From NCBI GenBank assembly GCA_050084515.1, contig CM114272.1, forward strand, positions 62,434,001-62,498,000: a DNA stretch of 64,000 nt, given 5' to 3'. Origin of the DNA: Blasia pusilla. Taxonomy: Eukaryota; Marchantiophyta; Marchantiopsida; Blasiales. Shown one piece after another: positions 59,816 to 64,000 of the stretch. The position numbers and the translations under genes were made by a program. How positions within the stretch are numbered: the first letter of the stretch is position 1; each line of letters begins with the position of its first letter. The notes below the pieces were generated by a model that made no database searches, was not told where the DNA came from, and saw only the letters and a program-made list of their open reading frames with translations.

Positions 59816-62800
59816 TGTATTGCTTAAGTTTCCATAGTGGATTGAAAAATGACACAACACTCTCGTGGCAGTATGATTCATCAAAGATAAGATGGGAAGG
59901 CTACAGTTCCCCTGTTCCCAATAGCACGAGAGTGAATCTAAGCTCCTACCATTGTAACTAATATTACTACAATATTTTATCGGTAACCCAACTAAAACCA
60001 ACTTCCATGATCTGGCACCGCCCTCCTCATCATCCATATGTTTTTTAATCTCTAAAATTCTTCAGGCATATTTTAGGTTCTTTCATCCACATAGATCCTC
60101 CACATCAAGAGATAACCCTCCACGTTCCCGAGATTCATCCTGCCAACGATTACTCGTATAGAAATTGAAACCGGGCTACTGAAGGATTATCCGCAAGTAA
60201 CCAAACCCAACTCAGATTCAACGATGAGACTGATGATTGCATGCGTGAGGTGTATTTGCATATTTAACGTGCTCACAAAACAAAATTTCCGGAATTGTAC
60301 CCCTATTGAAAACGTATGGCGCATTACAATGGAGTGCTTTAAGCAAATTATCTAACAGATGGGATCTCAATGACAATACTAGAACCTGGAAGCTTGCATA
60401 TTCTTACTCAGGTGTCACCGTAGACATAGCATCTCGTGTCGTTGCGCATCACAAGTATCTTAAAGCTCTTCCATTGTCGACAATAGCCATGCTCGCATGC
60501 CATCAACACTCTTCTAGTATGTTGTTCAAGTACTGCAAACAACACAATCAAATTGGATGAAGCAAATAAAAGTTAGGCATCTAACCTCAAAGTTTGGCTC
60601 AAAGGCGATAAGGGCTGCTGGTCCTCGCCCCTCCTACTCATCGTGGGCCACTTTTGTTTTGCACTTATGTGGCGCATAAATCCCAACTTCTTGCATGAGC
60701 TAAATGCTTTGATGTACATGAAGTCCCAACACTACCTCCTATAAAATATTAAGAACTCATGACACACTCAAGAAGAAAGATATTTTGCATGGAGAGTCAT
60801 TGTAGCTAGAGGTTTTTTGGAAGATTTACTTCCATATCTATCAACGCTCAAACTAAGAGATGGATGCACATGTCCTTACTACAACTATTTTTCCAATTAT
60901 TACGTACTTTGCATGATCCAAATCTTGGCAAATTTAAGGGTTTTTTTTTGTTTCTTTCGATGCATTAGACCATTCACACAATCTAAGAAATCATTCGCCA
61001 TTGGCTTGTTGAGATATCTTTCACTTATATAGGTATCTCCATTTACACATCATTACAAAAATTATATATATAGACTGATCTCATCAATGTGGTTTCTTTG
61101 GATCCCTAAGAATATTAGTGACTCAAAATTATGGCATTAATGAACATTCTCCACTAGCATTTAGGTTTCCTTTTCACTCACTTGAGGATAAACCTCTCTC
61201 AATAGTTCTATCTTCTAGTTATTAAAAAAAGATGTTACAATATCAAACACTTAGAAACCAACTCATATTGAAATATGATGAAACAAAATTAATCAATCGT
61301 GCAAAATGTTGTCTTCGTTCAGACATGCAATTTTATGACTAATATTATATGAGATAAATGGTATCAATCTATGTACTTTCATCACCCTTATCTACATTAC
61401 TTTGGGAATATACTCCTAAATGGTTACACCTCTTTGTTTGACATATGAAATCAAACATGCCCTTCCCTCTTGACATGTATCACTACCAGATTTGAAATGT
61501 CCATTACATACTTTATTAAACACACACGATATATTCCATGTAATGGCTTTAGTATTGCACTAAATTATCTGCCCTATTTAGTATCCATCAATCATATGTA
61601 TGGACTTGACGTATATTTTCTCATTGTGCAATCCCTTAAATCATGATATTTGAGGGTTATAAGATCAGGTGGTTACAATTCAATTAAACAAGGACAATGT
61701 GCGTTACTCATAAGAATTAAAGAGACCTAACCTAACTTCATAGATTCCAACTCAAACAAAAAACGAGACCTCCTTTCCCTTCTTGTAGCTATACTAAATT
61801 ATGATAACTATTCCAACTAAAATTGCAGAAAAATATGAATGCATCACTATATAAGCCCATGATGTAAAATATTCCTTGAGATATATGTTTGTATTTATCA
61901 AAGAATTCGGATCATCGTGAAAAATGAGAAAATTCTTTTAAGGCAAAATAACTTTGAAATACAATCACTTACAATATTTAATTTATGTAGTTGAGATTAA
62001 GTTCAAAAAATAATTGATAGTTACAATGGATATTTGTTATTGAAAAGAATAAACCTTTCTATAGATATGCATAACAATTTTGCAACCCCTTTTAAAGTCT
62101 TTTGTTATAAGCATCCCAACAAAGGGTTCGTTCTGTTAGTACGAGCAAGATAGATTAAACCACATTAAATATGAAAGAAGGGGAACATTTGGGAAGAGGG
62201 GCAAAGAGATTGGTGGAATTTAGGGTCTTCAGTCTCCAAATTTTCAATAACATAAATCAATGTAAAGTTATATGAAAAGTAAATAACGAAATAATACAAG
62301 ATCACATAAATAAAAAGGAATAACAAAAGTTGATATGAAGTCATGTGAAGGAAAAGTATGCATCTAAGAAACAAACGTTTGAATCAATAACGGGAAAAAA
62401 TAAATAAATTGAGATAATGTGATAGTTAGCCTATCTGGCTTGGAAAAAACAGATAGCCCACCTACGAAGGTTGTAAAGAAAATATCATAAATAGTGTCTT
62501 CTATATTGCATATTTTACACCAATAGAGTTTGAGTTGTTTTTTGGTATAACTAATTATCATGAAATATGAAGTACTCATGTTTAAAGGGCCTTTTAGGAT
62601 TATATTCGAACACTTATAGAAATGTCTAAAAAGTAACCTCAAAGCTTAGTTGAAGGTTAATTCAGACCAATGGGTTGCTATTCCCTAATGAGAAGTGTAA
62701 TGAAAGGCATAATATTTCATACGTAATATGTTTTTGGTTAATTAATAGTATTCTTAAGAATCTTTGTCTAATAATTCAAAAAGTTTGCTATTTTCCTATA

Positions 62801-64000
62801 AAATATAAAAGAATCATGAGGGAATCATCGTCCCTACTATTGTGGCCAACCCTCCATGCCAAATAAGACAAAACTGTAACATGGCACTATTTTTTCCCTC
62901 AAGGTCGCATGTTAGTAGGGATCGCATATGAAGTAAAACTCTTTGGAGGAAGGGAAATGAGATAAGTGGATAAAGTAGTCAAGTTTTACTTGAGTAGCAA
63001 GGATTTGAGAAGTGGGTAATTAATGCACACGAGGAATGAGATGTTTTAGAACCTCCACTACTTTTTAATAGTTAATAATGATGGTCGTAGCATTATTTTT
63101 ATTTTATAAAAAAGAAACCCTCATTTTGTGCGTAGCATGGGTATGCTAACTAGTATGTTATGTAACACTATGGATTATATGCCATTTGACTTATGTATTT
63201 TCATCTTAGAAATTTAAAGAATATCAATATTCTTTCGTTAAACATGGAATATTTGTTTGTCTATTTGTCTTGTTGCCATCGTAAAATTAATACATATCTA
63301 TCTTAATATATGACGTATTAAAGGAGATCTAAGGGTTTGAATAAATACGATTTGGACATAATCCATACAATGTAGCAATTTCAAGAATATCCACTTTTCG
63401 GTTGATATGTGCTTATCATAAATGCAAAACAATTATGCTCGTGTTTAATCCTTGGGGACCTACCATGATATAGCTAGATTACGGGTTATAATAGATGGAT
63501 TGAAGGTAAAGAAGTTACTTGTTAATACATAACAGAACTTGTTATTAGTATATAATAATCGAATCTTGAGTTGCTTATATATTACAAGAATAAAATATAC
63601 TATACTAATATATCTCTATTATTATTGGAGAGCGCCCTTAGAAGAAGTGGCACCCCTCTTCATGATAAGTGTCTTTTTGGGCCAGTACGATTCGTTTAGT
63701 TTAGTTTGTATTCTTACTATCATGAGTTCAAGTTTGATTTCCTCTCACGGGTTACAAGTTGAGTTCGGATGGTTTTCACCCGTGCAAAGCACAAGCACTG
63801 TCTAGTATATATATATATCTAGTATATATATATTGTTAATCTCAAAATTTTAAAAAATTCCCAAATATCCACCTTGAAATGATTTAGGGCCCAAATGAAT
63901 ATGAAGTAAGACTCTTAGCTATAAGGTCGATAAATTAAAAGAACATTTGAAAATAAATTGAAACAATGAGCCACTAGGGCTGAGAAATTCCGTGAGACAA

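Larger units (their letters stand above)
56324..64000. other. AT-rich region without recognisable genes
   Basis: No domain, tRNA or rRNA gene was recognised. Small hairpins occur at 56954-56994 and 59749-59815. A TA-rich microsatellite (TATATATATATCTAGTATAT) lies near 63806-63835. Decayed transposon sequence is likely but could not be assigned. Confidence 0.5.

Overview
The window reads as nuclear DNA of a plant, most likely a non-seed land plant (bryophyte or lycophyte grade). Evidence for a plant: plant-type F-box/Kelch and plastid RimP-like genes, small introns with consensus GT/AG borders, and Ty1-copia and Ty3-gypsy elements with initiator-tRNA-Met-type primer sites. I cannot name the species. 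Only two host protein genes are convincing, both on the minus strand in a GC-richer island (about 32.7-48.3 kb): a single-exon F-box/Kelch gene (35182-36396) and a five-exon RimP/DUF150 ribosome-maturation factor with a plastid-targeting-like N terminus (43102-47601).

The left half (1-32.1 kb) is nested mobile DNA. A complete but inactivated Ty3 chromovirus (element A, 2104-9426, minus strand, TSD CTATA, chromodomain) is inserted beside a decayed copia pol fragment (9450-11100). Then come two members of an unusual Ty3 family: element B (about 11.1-18.9 kb, plus strand) and element C (about 21.97-31.61 kb, minus strand). Between B and C lie a fragment of an A-type LTR, a second RT fragment of the B/C family, a decayed PIF1/Helitron-type helicase split by a long (GA)n tract, and a protein-kinase fragment flanked by copies of a 137-bp repeat.

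The B/C family is the main find. Its polyprotein order is gag (two CCHC knuckles), aspartic protease (DSG), a full C5-cytosine DNA methyltransferase (motifs I, IV PCQ, VI ENV, VIII and X), RT-RNase H, integrase (zinc finger plus core) and a terminal PHD finger. In C nearly all domains lie in one reading frame of about 2380 codons, broken mainly by nonsense codons that single C-to-T (or G-to-A) changes could explain. Directly inside the 5' LTR, both B and C carry a 13-14-nt site complementary to sequence about 30 nt downstream of the LTR TATA box, that is, to the predicted 5' end of their own RNA. The sites differ between B and C but each pairs with its own LTR, which points to Tf1-like self-priming rather than tRNA priming.

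The right part (48.3-64 kb) is AT-rich. It contains a degenerate tandem duplication (48.4-49.05 kb), a diverged 3' end of an A-like element (49.9-51.8 kb), a copia element with both LTRs and TSD CTAAT (52110-56318) that holds a further LTR copy inside it, and about 7.7 kb with no recognisable gene. All transposon copies seen here are defective.
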